Positions 1 through 8,147 of a stretch of DNA of 13,471 nt are shown here, in pieces (positions within the stretch are counted from its first letter, which is position 1; each line of letters begins with the position of its first letter). The stretch covers positions 3,225-16,695 of the forward strand of contig NW_019091868.1 in NCBI RefSeq assembly GCF_001949145.1, written 5' to 3'. Both the position numbers and the translations under genes were made by a program. The notes beneath the pieces are model-generated. The model did not search any database and had not been told where the DNA came from. It saw only the letters and a list, made by a program, of their open reading frames with translations. The DNA is from Acanthaster planci. Taxonomy: Eukaryota > Echinodermata > Asteroidea > Valvatida > Acanthasteridae.

Positions 1-217
1 GAGGGGGTAGGTGACATCAGTCTGGGTCAGGTGGTGACGGAAGGAAAGTGGGGGCAGCAATGCGTGTTTAGTAGCCAGGGAATTGGTCCGTTTGATTGGG
101 CTCGGGTCGTTGCTGCTCGTCAGCCTGATGAGGTTGCAGTGACTGCGTGGGAAAACAAACGAGTTGTGACATACAGCATCGATGGTAACCCGAAAAGCAC
201 AATTCCGATGCAAGGAT
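1..217 (+). CDS. TRIM/NHL-repeat protein, internal exon (5' end outside the window)
   Basis: Frame 1 is open from the first base of the window. It encodes the start of a beta-propeller of NHL type: residues around WARVVAARQPDEVAVTAW followed by NKRVVTYSIDG have the NHL blade pattern, in which a hydrophobic strand, a D/N-G turn and a V-V-D/E strand lead to 'r-V-x-x-a/i/f-d-x-x-G'. The exon ends at AAGGAT|GTAAGT, a strong donor, in phase 1. Joined to the exon at 936 it gives an uninterrupted frame through the next blade. In TRIM2/3/TRIM71-like proteins such propellers sit at the C-terminus behind RING, B-box, coiled coil and often filamin domains, act in the cytoplasm, and bind protein or RNA partners for the ubiquitin-ligase half. 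Those N-terminal domains are not in this window, so the TRIM assignment is inference and a free NHL protein is possible. The true 5' edge of the exon cannot be seen. Confidence 0.75.
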
Positions 218-935
218 GTAAGTTTAGATAGAAATTGTTCAACTTAATTTCGGAATTGCTCGTTTTGAAGGCACATAAAGGGTTTAAAGGCTTGTCACAG
301 AATGACATGGTAACTAGCCTAAAGAGGCTACAAGCAGAGAGAGAAAAAGAAACACTTTGAGATATGCAGCCTCTATTAAGCATTGTTATTTTTCCAGATC
401 AATATGAAATGGGTATTGCCGGGTGTTTTGTTCATTGAATAATCATCCTCTCCCAAGAAGACTGTACTGGCGGTTCATTTGCGCAACACCTGGGCATCTG
501 AAAAAAGAATCTATTTTCCCTGAATGCGGGATCAACCATTGTTTTGCACTGTAGTCCAAATACATTTATATGTTACATAACGACAAAACAAATATGCGTT
601 TTGAATAGTACCGTGAAAAATGTTGAAACCATTTCACCTCCCGTAGAATTCACAATCAACATTTCCTGCTGTAAATCCCAAAGCACAGTTCTGTTATTTT
701 GAAGTATTTATTTGCCAACGCGTGTTCATTCATGTGTAAATACTATGCAGCACAGGTAATGGACGGTAACGAAGAAAGCTCTCCCATGCTCCTAACATTG
801 GATAAAAACTTACTTTATATGCTTAATTTTGTTTCAACACGACTGTGTATTCTAGTGTATTAATATTACGAAGATCAAGTGTAAGCCTGGAGACTTAAAT
901 AAAGATTTTTTCTCGTGTCTATCCACACAAAACAG
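218..935 (+). other. Phase-1 intron of the NHL gene
   Basis: The intron starts GTAAGT at 218 and ends ...CACACAAAACAG at 935, after a T-rich stretch at about 906-920. It splits a Tyr codon (T|AT). The 718 bases are AT-rich, with stops in every frame, and I see no transposon or RNA gene in them. The frame on both sides fits the same propeller, which is the main support. Confidence 0.7.
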
Positions 936-1555
936 ATTCACGAGGTATTGCAGCTACACCCACCGGCAATCGGTTGGTGGTTGTTGAGGATAACGCATCC
1001 CACGTGAATGTCTTCGACAAGGACAACACGCTAGCTTTTCAGTTCCCCACAGTGCCACCGATTGAGGTCGGTAAGACCGCAGTTGACCTCCAGAGTGTAG
1101 CAGTCAAGACAGATGGAACCATCGTAGTCGGTGATATCGAGAGGATGGTGCTGACCGAACACAGCCCCACGGATGGCCAACTCAGAAGCACAATCACAGT
1201 CAAGATTAAACCTTTTTATCTGACTGTTGACAGCAGTGATCGAGTTGTACTCAGTGGATGCTCAATGTCAGTGGGTATTGTTGACAGGAATGGCGATACA
1301 CTGCACACCATCAGACCTACCATCAATGATGAGGTCGTTCAATACTGTACTGGTGTATGCGCAGACAGCGCAGGCATCTATGTTGCAATGCACAATGGTC
1401 TTGGCACCGGTCATATCCACCACTATGACCCTCAAGGTGGCTTTCTCCACTGCATCGCACAGGGTCTGTGCTCCCCCCATGGGATGACATTCACAGCAGA
1501 CGGGCAACTGGCAGTAGCCGACTACTACTCCGTGAAGATATACCACGAAGTGTGA
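936..1555 (+). CDS. TRIM/NHL-repeat protein, last exon (NHL beta-propeller C-terminus)
   Basis: The frame opens at the acceptor at 936 and ends with TGA at 1553-1555, giving about 206 residues. Five blade-like repeats follow one another. Their cores include SRGIAATPTGNRLVVVEDN, then VAVKTDGTIVVGD, then YLTVDSSDRVVLSG, then GVCADSAGIYVAMHNG, and finally SPHGMTFTADGQLAVADYYS. Each repeat has the NHL layout of a 'gI/vxxxxdG.l.Va' strand followed by an 'hxxFdxxG' strand. With the upstream exon this makes about six blades, the usual size of an NHL propeller. An ATG-like start at 974 (GTG there) is not the real start, because the blade begins upstream at the splice acceptor. The protein ends directly after the last blade, as in TRIM2/3/71. 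Which TRIM or NHL subfamily it belongs to cannot be decided here. Confidence 0.85.
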
Positions 1556-1567
1556 TATGAAATAGTG

Positions 1568-1573
1568 ATTAAA
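1568..1573 (+). promoter_or_regulatory. Possible poly(A) signal ATTAAA
   Basis: ATTAAA lies 13 bases after the NHL gene stop, and a second ATTAAA is at 1742-1747. Either could direct 3' end formation. No cleavage site is marked by the sequence. Confidence 0.3.
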
Positions 1574-2232
1574 CGTATGAATTAATGATACGTCATTCTG
1601 ATTGGGGTGCAGTTTCAATAACAGGCAGGTGCGGCTCTTGGGGGTAGTGAGGTCTTAACCCTCCTAAACAAATTTAATGCAAAATGTAAAAAAAGGAAGG
1701 AGAAACAGTTGATTTCCAATTTTGCATATATTGTTTGCAAAATTAAATGAGTAGCCCATGATCATTCTTTAGACTCCCAAAGTGAAAGGTCAGTGGTCAG
1801 TTTCTTGAAAACTTGGTAAGAAACTGTATAACCTCACTATGTCTCGGTTATGATGATACAAGAGTGTGTCGGGAATTCGAGGCAAGTGAGAAAATATATC
1901 CAAGTGCCAAGTTTCATGATCTGACAAATCGTTGACTGATGTATATAAATACCTGAAGCTTCTGCTTACATCAAATCTACCGAATAATTGGCTTTGCAGT
2001 AGGAATGGAAGAACATCGTTGATTTTACAAAGGAGGACCTTTTTAAACGCAGGCGGCAGCGGACGCGCCGGCCCGTTTTGCTTGTACTGGGCTCCCGCGC
2101 GTAGTTCATTTCATCTGTCGTGGTGATACCTGATTTCATGTTTTAGGAGTTCACTTTTCAAAAGGGATTTCCCCCAAATTAGTGTAAATTCTGCATCTAT
2201 TACACGTATGTTCATGCCCCTCACTTAGTTGG
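1574..2232. other. Gene-free stretch with a CpG-rich patch
   Basis: No ORF here resembles a protein. The stretch is mostly AT-rich, but 2049-2101 is strongly GC- and CpG-rich (GGCGGCAGCGGACGCGCC and GCTCCCGCGCG). This lies just upstream of the promoter-like block at 2233 and may belong to its control region. Confidence 0.4.
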
Positions 2233-2271
2233 TGCGCATGCGCACTGAATCCAACTACACTCCCAGAAGCC
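2233..2271 (+). promoter_or_regulatory. NRF-1 palindrome plus ZNF143-like element (core promoter candidate)
   Basis: TGCGCATGCGCA at 2233-2244 is a perfect palindrome and an exact match to the NRF-1 site, which in animals marks promoters of housekeeping, mitochondrial and RNA-processing genes close to the start site. Ten bases on, ACTACACTCCCAGAAGCC (2254-2271) resembles the ZNF143/THAP11 element ACTACAAYTCCCAGMATGC but lacks one base in the spacer. Both elements lie within 45 bases of an ATG in good context at 2278. No TATA box is needed in promoters of this class. Motif matching only; activity is inferred. Confidence 0.5.
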
Positions 2272-2277
2272 AGTAAA

Positions 2278-2334
2278 ATGGCTCTTCACTCGGGCAGCTG
2301 GACCCCAAAAATAATCGATCAACATCAAGCTCAG
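2278..2334 (+). CDS. Candidate first coding exon of an unidentified gene
   Basis: ATG at 2278 sits in AAAATGG context (A at -3, G at +4) and opens 19 codons, MALHSGSWTPKIIDQHQAQ, ending at CAG|GTAACG, a good donor in phase 0. The position just behind an NRF-1 site and a ZNF143-like element fits a first exon. I do not recognise the peptide. The nearest downstream exon-like ORF (2844-3012) has a phase-2 acceptor and does not join in frame. The exon candidate at 11809 begins in phase 0 and would join, which would need an intron of about 9.5 kb containing the retrotransposon. That connection is a guess. Confidence 0.35.
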
Positions 2335-3700
2335 GTAACGTCTTTTGCCCCTCATTTCCCTACCGATTAAAATTTAAACACTCAAAAGTCCCTTTTGCTA
2401 ACTTGGACCAATAAAAGGTTATTTTCTGCCACATTTTTGCCCGTCTTTGTCACGTACCTGCAAAATAAGAGTGAGAAGTTGGTAGTGAGGACAATATTTT
2501 AGAGGGGATTGTTTTTTCAGTTTTGCCGGGTTTTCTCTGACATTTTTCTGCTTGTGAATGGTGGGGAATATCATGAACGCTCTAGCGAGAAAGCATCACA
2601 CAAGAAGGAAATCGTATGAATGAGGGCGGAAAGTTTTTGTTTGTTCCTTTTAAGTTGGGCAATTTGACGTGATTGTACGAATTTTTGCAATGCAGTAGAT
2701 CAACTCGTACGCAAACGTACTCGTATCCAGGGGTATGTATGTATACGTGTGCACCATGCCCCAAATCCGGACATCTCATTTTTCACCGCTGCCAAACTCA
2801 ACGCAGAAATTTGAACCCGCATGAAAAACGAACCGCATTTCAGACAAATGGCTCTCGATCTTGAAATAAATGAGTTGATAGAAAAAAAAATCAGTCTTCC
2901 AGACAGTATCACTGATGATCTGAGGGGAATCCAACACAAGTGTGAGAATTGGGCACTAAGTAAGGTAAAAAAAAAAAAAAACACAGAAGATGACGAAAAT
3001 GGATCCCAATGAAATATGGAGTGAATTTCAAAAAACGGTTTTCTTCCTTGAAGTAACCCTTTTTTGTACATAAGAGATACTAGTCTTTCGTGTGGCATCA
3101 AAGTTATTTGAAGGTAAACTAGGCAAAGTTGTGAAAATTAGACACAAAGCTAGGTAAAAAACCAAATTTTCCAAGTTTTAGGGGGTTCAGGGGGCGGAGT
3201 CTGCTTGGAAGGTTAAAACACAAATAATTCCCGTGCTCTCAAGAAAACAAAACTGCACAATTGTGGTACATCGGCGTTACCGTTATTTTGTGTGCGCTCT
3301 ATGATATCTTTTGTCTTCTTTTTTATGTGAAGCGCGCGCAGGCCCTTTTACTTTGAAATCTTTACGGCGCGTCAAGTTTGAATTTATGGCCAAGTGCGAA
3401 ACTGGATCGAAATAGTCTAGAGATGTACCTCTTGCTGGAATAATTGAATAATGCTGAGAAAGTAGAACAAAAAATTGGGAAAGTATGAAAGGAACAGGAA
3501 TAAACTCTGACAAAATTTGTTTTCTAATAGAGAGGATTTCTGGCTCCAACAATGTCATTTCTCCTTGTTGTTCTAAGCATTGAAGTTGCTAATTGAAAAG
3601 GTCGAGTAATATTTTAAATGAAAACAGCATTCCTGTATCATAGTTGGCTTCAGGTGAAGAAATACAGTACAAAATGGGCTTAAAATGCTTTTTCAGTTAG
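2335..3700. other. Non-coding or intronic stretch with one exon-like ORF
   Basis: If the exon at 2278 is real, this is its intron. The only stretch with coding character is 2844-3012, listed separately. An A15 run lies at 2967-2981. The remainder is AT-rich with stops in all frames, and no known transposon protein could be read before about 3701. Confidence 0.35.
2844..3012 (+). other. Exon-like small ORF, charged helical peptide, unassigned
   Basis: An AG at 2842-2843 (CATTTCAG) precedes an open frame whose first ATG is at 2848. The peptide starts MALDLEINELIEKKISLPDS, continues with an amphipathic, probably helical part, and ends in a Lys run then acidic residues (TEDDENGSQ) before TGA at 3010-3012. 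The tract before the AG is poor in pyrimidines, and the acceptor would be phase 2, which does not fit the phase-0 exon at 2278. The Lys run is simply the A15 tract. It could be a chance ORF, an exon of another transcript, or the end of a small gene. Confidence 0.15.
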
Positions 3701-4100
3701 TGCACCAGTCTTATTTCGTGTGCATACAGAACCTTACATGAAGGCCTGTCTCTAAATGACGTCCCCCTCCCCTGCACAGATTTGAATTATCGTTGTCTTG
3801 GAGTTCGGATCCGATTTAGGACGGAAGCAATTACAGTGACTGCACACATTCAGTACACGCTTCACTGTTTTGTGGTCATATGATCACAGGAACTACCTGA
3901 GGTTCTTGTGGTACAGAGACAATGACCCAACGAAAGACATCATCGAATACAGAATGAATGTGCATATCTTTGGGAATAGCCCATCATAAGCAGGAGCTAT
4001 GTATGGTCTCAGAAAGGCTGCAGAAGAAAGCAAGAACGGCCATGGACCTTGTAGCAGACAGTTTGCGGAGAGACACTTATATGTCTTCAGTGGGCTTGTC
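3701..4100 (+). pseudogene. BEL/Pao reverse transcriptase fragment, inactive
   Basis: Frame 2 from 3701 reads a typical finger-palm stretch, including GLSLNDVPLP (around 3742-3771), where the family has a '.G.SLND.LL.GP' phrase, and RFRTEAITVTAHIQ. It stops at TGA 3881. The next frame continues with DHRNYLRFLWYRDND and EYRMNVHIFGNSPS, then a TAA at 3987, then MYGLRKAAEES. Two active-site motifs are altered. The metal-binding Asp of motif A is His (codon 3845-3847), and the two Asp of the Y-V-D-D motif are Phe-Ser (codons 4086-4091). The enzyme would normally copy element RNA into DNA in virus-like particles; this copy cannot. Similarity fades after about 4100, so thumb and connection regions are missing. 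Confidence 0.85.
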
Positions 4101-4357
4101 AAATTGGACAGTTTATACACGCACACGTTTATAAAGCCTGGAATAATATTGAAATGAAAGTACACAGATTCTACCGCTTGATGTTTTTAAAGTTGTCACA
4201 CCTATGCATTGACAAGATGGAACGGGAGGCCTAGGCCTAGTGCAGAAAGGCCTAGCATGCCTAGTCACCAGGTCACGTCGTCCGCGTGCGTGTACAAGGC
4301 ACTTCTGAACTACATGTACATTTGAGCTGCCTCTAATAGACTAGTTTAAAATGTGAC
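4101..4357 (+). other. Unexplained insert inside the pol remnant, rich in AGGCCTAG
   Basis: This stretch replaces the end of the reverse transcriptase, where the family normally has well over 100 residues. It shows no pol reading. It contains AGGCCTAGGCCTAG (4227-4240), AGGCCTAG (4248-4255) and GCATGCCTAG (4255-4264). It may be filler from a deletion, a remnant of another insertion, or pol sequence mutated past recognition. Confidence 0.5.
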
Positions 4358-5084
4358 AAAGAACCGTTGAAAACTATTTCGCTGTGGCAGGAAGACCTTA
4401 ATATAATCCCAGAGGGTAGATTGAAGGAATGGGAAGCCTGGAGAGATTCTCTCAAGCAGTTGGGGCAAATTCACGCTTCAAGAGCTTCTGTCACAAAGTC
4501 CCTGAAGACAGCACAGCGGATTGAGCTGTGCGTATTATCAGATGCGTCTACAAGGCAGTCGCAGCAGCTGCTTATCTCAAAGTTATTGATGAATTGTGAG
4601 GGGTTCATGTAGGCCTATGTTTTGTCATGGGAAAGGCTCCATTGTCATAGCCAACCATACCACGTGTACATTGGCAGTGGAAATGGCTGATCTGATCTTT
4701 GACGAAATGGACGTTAGGCTGCGTGCAATAAACCTCTACTGTGACAGCAAGGTTGTGCTTGGATACTTCAATACAACGAAACGATTCTACGTCTATGTGC
4801 ACAACCGGGTTCAGCGAATTCGGCAGTCTTCCTCCCTTAGTCACTGGCACTACATATCAACAGACAAAAATCCTGCTGCCCATAGGCCTAGATCAAGAAG
4901 GATTGCAGCATCCCAACTTCCTAGTACAACATGGTTCACAGGACCAGAATTCCTGCTTCGAGCTGATCCCACTCCAGATGATGATTTCTACGAGTTGGTC
5001 AGCCCAGAGAAAGACACCATAATCCGACCTCAAGTGCTTAACTACCAACGTTGGTGGGCGTCAGTTCGAGCAGAAATCTCCTGA
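4358..5084 (+). pseudogene. BEL/Pao RNase H region, frameshifted
   Basis: Frame 2 gives LWQEDLNIIPEGRLKEWEAW and then AQRIELCVLSDAST, where the Asp at 4541 matches the first RNase H acidic residue. Just after it a one-base loss moves the frame, and TAG ends this frame at 4610. Frame 3 resumes with AVEMADLIFDEMDVRLRAI and LYCDSKVVLGYF (Asp at 4743), then HWHYISTDKNPAA (Asp at 4863) and WFTGPEFLL. It ends at TGA 5082. A block between the shift and AVEMADL is garbled and partly deleted. RNase H would remove the RNA strand during reverse transcription. The order and spacing of these phrases are those of BEL/Pao RNase H. Confidence 0.85.
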
Positions 5085-5602
5085 GAAGTATTGCACTCCT
5101 TAGCCACATTGTTCGTACTAACAAGAATTCTGGCAGAGGTTCACACCAGAACAACGAGGCAGTCACGCAGGACGAGTTGGACCAGGCCAAGAGAGTTATC
5201 ATCCAGTCAGTTAACAGAGACGTTTACCATACGGAGTTTACTTCCCTCAGCCAGAAGCAAGATCTCCCACGCACAATTTACATCGCCTTGAGGCCCTGGA
5301 CAATGGGTTAATCAAGGTACGAAAGAGGTCGACTGAGTCATACTAGACTAGACAGCCAAGAGTAAAATCCCATCACACTACCAAGATGCAACCATGTCTC
5401 AACCCTCCGGGTGAAACACTTCCACGAACCAGTGCAACACCGCGGCTACCACTTCACCAAGGAAGCAATCTGAGCTGTGCAGTTCTGGATCAGGCTCATC
5501 AATTCCATCCTACACAAGTGCATTACATGTAAGAGGCTACGCGGGAAAATGGAATAACAGAAGATGACAGACATGCCCCCAGAAAGGCTAAGTACCACCC
5601 CA
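5085..5602 (+). pseudogene. BEL/Pao linker and H2C2 zinc finger, broken
   Basis: Frame 2 (to about 5270) reads a helical linker with VTQDELDQAKRVIIQSVNRD. Frame 1 then carries NLHRLEALDNGLIKV and ends at TAG 5344. Frame 2 resumes at about 5366 and contains His residues at 5417, 5423 and 5438, followed by the C-x-x-C pair (KCITC, 5519-5530). Together these form the integrase H2C2 zinc-binding module that precedes the catalytic core. TGA at 5471 and TAA at 5555 interrupt it. The MTDMPPERL phrase right after it is the usual bridge to the integrase core in this family. Confidence 0.8.
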
Positions 5603-6088
5603 GCTTTTACCTTTGTTGGCTTGGATGTTGTTGGTACCTGGTTAGTCCTTGCCCGCCGCACAAGAGGAAAGTGAAGTAAAAGTAAAAGGGCTGAAAGTAA
5701 AAGTCGGGCAATTGTGTGGACCTGTTTGAGTACACAAGCAATCCACATGGAGGTTGTCGAGTCCATGGACTCTTCCAGCTGCATCAATGCCCTTCTAATG
5801 ACCAGCAGGAGAGCTCAGATTACGTTGCGGTACCAATTTGATGGAAACCTTGATGAGCTGAAGCTTGACAAGAAAGACCAACGACAGACTGGTATCAAAC
5901 GTTTCCTCACCGACCATGGTTGTACCTGGAAGTTCAACCAATTTCACTCTTTACACATGGGAGGTGTCTGGAAGCGTCTGATTGGAGTGGCTCGTAGAAT
6001 TCTCAACTCCATTCTGCTCAAGAGTAACGTTTGCTTAACGCACGAAGTTTTGTCTATGTACCTTCCCCATCTTACGAAGCCAACTTAA
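5603..6088 (+). pseudogene. BEL/Pao integrase core, catalytically dead
   Basis: The frame carries FTFVGLDVVG (first catalytic Asp at 5624-5626), a TGA at 5672, a short AGTAAA-rich duplication at 5669-5706, and then IVWTCLSTQAIHMEVVESMD. The zone normally holding the second Asp and its G-T-N context (about 5816-5850) is scrambled by compensating small indels; a G-T-N triplet survives only in another frame. The core continues with RFLTDHGCTWKFN and HMGGVWKRLIGVARRIL. Lys at 5972-5974 stands where the third catalytic residue, Glu, belongs; GAG to AAG is one transition. After LTHEVLSM the frame jumps to YLPHLTK, so a block of very roughly 80-100 residues is deleted. The frame stops at 6086-6088. 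Confidence 0.85.
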
Positions 6089-6107
6089 TTGGAAATAGCC
6101 TCAATAG

Positions 6108-6239
6108 AACCTGCAAGCAGGAGATCTGGTTCTCATGAAAGACAAGCAAATCATTCGTAACAAGGGGCCACTGGCACTGGTTACATCCGCCATTCCAGGA
6201 AGCCATGTGAAGGTTCGTGCCGAAGAGCTGAACCATTAG
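6108..6239 (+). pseudogene. BEL/Pao integrase C-terminal tail
   Basis: Frame 3 reads NLQAGDLVLMKDKQIIRNKG followed by PLALVTSAIP, KVRAEELNH and TAG at 6237-6239. The 'GDLVLM.D' and 'RN..PLA.VT' phrases are the standard C-terminal domain of BEL/Pao integrase, which contacts DNA. It is one frame away from the core fragment ending at 6088, so a frameshift separates the two. Confidence 0.75.
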
Positions 6240-6355
6240 TTGTTTTGAAAGCTGTTCTTCCAAGACTGAACCTCTGTCTTTGGACACTTGTCTGTTTTGA
6301 TTAGAGCCATCCAAGTTGCCAGGTGGCAAGTGGTACGGAACGCCTGTCCAAGTTT

Positions 6356-6771
6356 TGTGTATGGCGCCCTGTCTTGATTGTAAAACTATTTATACCCTCA
6401 TCGTTGTCTCGACCACATCAGTCACAATTTTGCTTAAATCCATGTCGTTTTGTATAACACGTAGCAAGTTGCCAACCTTGTTCTAGTTTTTGCAAGCATT
6501 ACCTGTAAGTAAATTACTCTTCTTGGAATCTTGTTCTTTATGCAAATCAGGATTTATACGAGATTTTGGGCCTTACTTTTGCAGAAACTTTCTAAAGTTA
6601 CATTTACAACTGTCTAAGGAGACTTTGGCGTTTTTTTTTACATCTAGATTCATGTATTTTCCTCTCTTTCCCCTCGAGGCTTATGTTTCTCCATTGGAAG
6701 ACATACCACAAACAAGGCACACAAATCGTTTAATGAGTTACATATTACAATAAACCAATTATTATGTGACA
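6356..6771 (+). repeat. Possible solo 3' LTR of the BEL/Pao element
   Basis: Downstream of pol the sequence begins TGTGTATGG at 6356 and could end in ...GTGACA at 6771, giving the TG...CA ends expected of an LTR. A TATA-like CTATTTATACCC is at 6387-6398 and AATAAA is at 6749-6754, in the order expected for an LTR promoter and poly(A) signal. No second LTR copy is in the window, so the limits are guesses. Confidence 0.25.
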
Positions 6772-8047
6772 ACAGAAGTAATGTCAGATTTTTTAAAATG
6801 TTTATGGGCCGAGTTTGTCGTTAGATTTTGTACCTGGGCCCCCACTTTCTTGATCACACTTACTGTTAACTGGACGAACAGATGGTCAACCTGATGCAAA
6901 AATGATGAATAAAATATACGTATACTGTCCATGAAAATGAATGCGCTTAATCTTGCAATCCATCATAATGTTATCTCGAATTTAGGTTTCAATGTAATGA
7001 TCTTAGAGGAAACTGTACCCTGATATTTACCTGGGGAAAAAACTTTGTTCTGACGTTTCGATTCTATTAACTTCTTTCTCTAAGGCTTTGTTAAGGCCTT
7101 GGAGATACGATTGATTTTTTTTTTAATTTCAGGACAATAGTTTTGATATTTATCTTGTGTCGTGAAAGGGCAAAGATCCGGTGGCGTAAAATTGTGCCGG
7201 AAATGGGGATGGGGTATTGGGAAATGTGGGAAATAATTTTCCCGACCGTGGGATTTTGGAAAGCTGGGGGGAGGGGGCAAATGGCCATGACACACACGTA
7301 CGTCTGTAATATGTATTAAATTCAGGCAAAATATCTTACATCAGAGTGACATATTTATGTTTTTTATTGGTTATCATTTTTGAGTGATATTAAATATACT
7401 TCAATTGTTTGGAAGACCACAGAAATCTTCAACATCCGCAAATTAGTGCTTTGTTCACCTCAAAAGGCGGCCAGGAGGATTCAATGGCCAATCCCTTCAC
7501 CTAAAAAATCAGGGATATATACTACTACCCATCCCCCCCCCGGATTTACGCCCATGAGCGGATACATTGACGACCATGGGGGATGAGTGATCGCCTGTCA
7601 GCGAACGATTTGAAGCAGTTGTGTCATTAGTTATTTCATAAATTACGATATCTGTAGTGATATGGAATTGTATAATACCAGCGACTGGGGCCGAGTCTAT
7701 GGTGCCAGCGTGCTATTTTCAGTTACATCTACCCGGCATTAGTGGATTCAATGTTTTACAATGTATAACATTGGGACTAGGGGGAGAGTCGCGGGAAATG
7801 GTCGGGAGAATTTGGTGGAAGGGAAAGGACTACGAAAAGGAGGAGAATAAACAGGGATTGACTGGTCCTTCCAGAAGGAAATTTTGAGCCTGTGCAAGAC
7901 TTCTCATTTAGAGTCTGTTATATATCAAAATTAGCTACCATGTCGCTTGCAAACCTTTAAGGTTTGTCATGTGACAGTGTTGCCATGTGACTGCATTGTT
8001 ACTGTGGGAGTTGTTATATGCTCATTTCCACATTGACACAAGACCAG
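6772..8047. other. AT-rich gene-free stretch
   Basis: No ORF here resembles a known protein. An ORF at 7657-7887 (76 residues, Gly- and Lys-rich end) has no recognisable motif. A G-rich block at 7205-7285 and C runs at 7533-7541 and 8197-8205 stand out. Confidence 0.5.
7205..7230 (+). other. Potential G-quadruplex
   Basis: Four G runs, GGGG (7205), GGGG (7211), GGG (7219) and GGG (7228), are separated by loops of 2, 4 and 6 bases, meeting the standard G3+N1-7 rule. More G runs follow at 7266-7277. Confidence 0.6.
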
Positions 8048-8147
8048 AAGGAGTCTACCGGAATCACTACCTTCTACCGGTCACTCCTTTCCTTGGATGT
8101 CTGTAGGACGGGAACTTGTGGCTGAAGCTGTACTGCTTCCCGTCCTA
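8048..8147 (+). repeat. Two adjacent inverted repeats (hairpins)
   Basis: The first has arms 8048-8061 (AAGGAGTCTACCGG) and 8077-8089 (CCGGTCACTCCTT), pairing with one bulge and one mismatch around a 15-base loop; TCTACCGG also occurs as a direct repeat (8054 and 8073). The second has perfect 11-bp arms, TAGGACGGGAA (8104-8114) and TTCCCGTCCTA (8137-8147), with a 22-base loop. Both stems are GC-rich in an AT-rich setting. The function is unknown; a small transposon remnant or a structured RNA are both possible. Confidence 0.6.

Larger units (their letters stand above)
3701..6239 (+). mobile_element. Degenerate BEL/Pao LTR retrotransposon (pol remnant)
   Basis: Frame fragments in BEL/Pao pol order read along the + strand: reverse transcriptase (3701-4100), RNase H (4358-5084), linker with H2C2 zinc finger (about 5085-5602), integrase core (5603-6088) and C-terminal tail (6108-6239). 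Gag and protease are not seen. The copy is dead. Stops lie at 3881, 3987, 5344, 5471, 5555 and 5672, and several frameshifts and two large deletions are present. Motif A and motif C of the reverse transcriptase and the last integrase acidic residue are changed. A stretch of about 257 bases (4101-4357) between reverse transcriptase and RNase H shows no pol similarity. The family call rests on motif order and on phrases typical of BEL/Pao, such as YLRFLWYRD, FTGPEFLL and GGVW.RLIGVARRIL. Confidence 0.9.

Noticed and set aside
120-383. Minus-strand ORF over the first NHL exon and intron
   Set aside because: It overlaps a well-supported + strand exon, and its peptide has no recognisable motif.
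1268-1618. Minus-strand 116-residue ORF
   Set aside because: It is the antisense shadow of the NHL last exon.
2967-2981. A15 run as the poly(A) tail of a retroposon
   Set aside because: No target-site duplication and no recognisable SINE or LINE body upstream.
2700-3101. Minus-strand 133-residue ORF with a Phe/Ser-rich stretch
   Set aside because: Its low-complexity part is the complement of the A15 tract and A-rich sequence; no domain seen.
3893-4165. Minus-strand 90-residue ORF
   Set aside because: It is antisense to the BEL/Pao reverse transcriptase remnant.
5446-5787. Minus-strand 113-residue ORF
   Set aside because: It is antisense to the H2C2 and integrase remnant; Leu-rich by chance.
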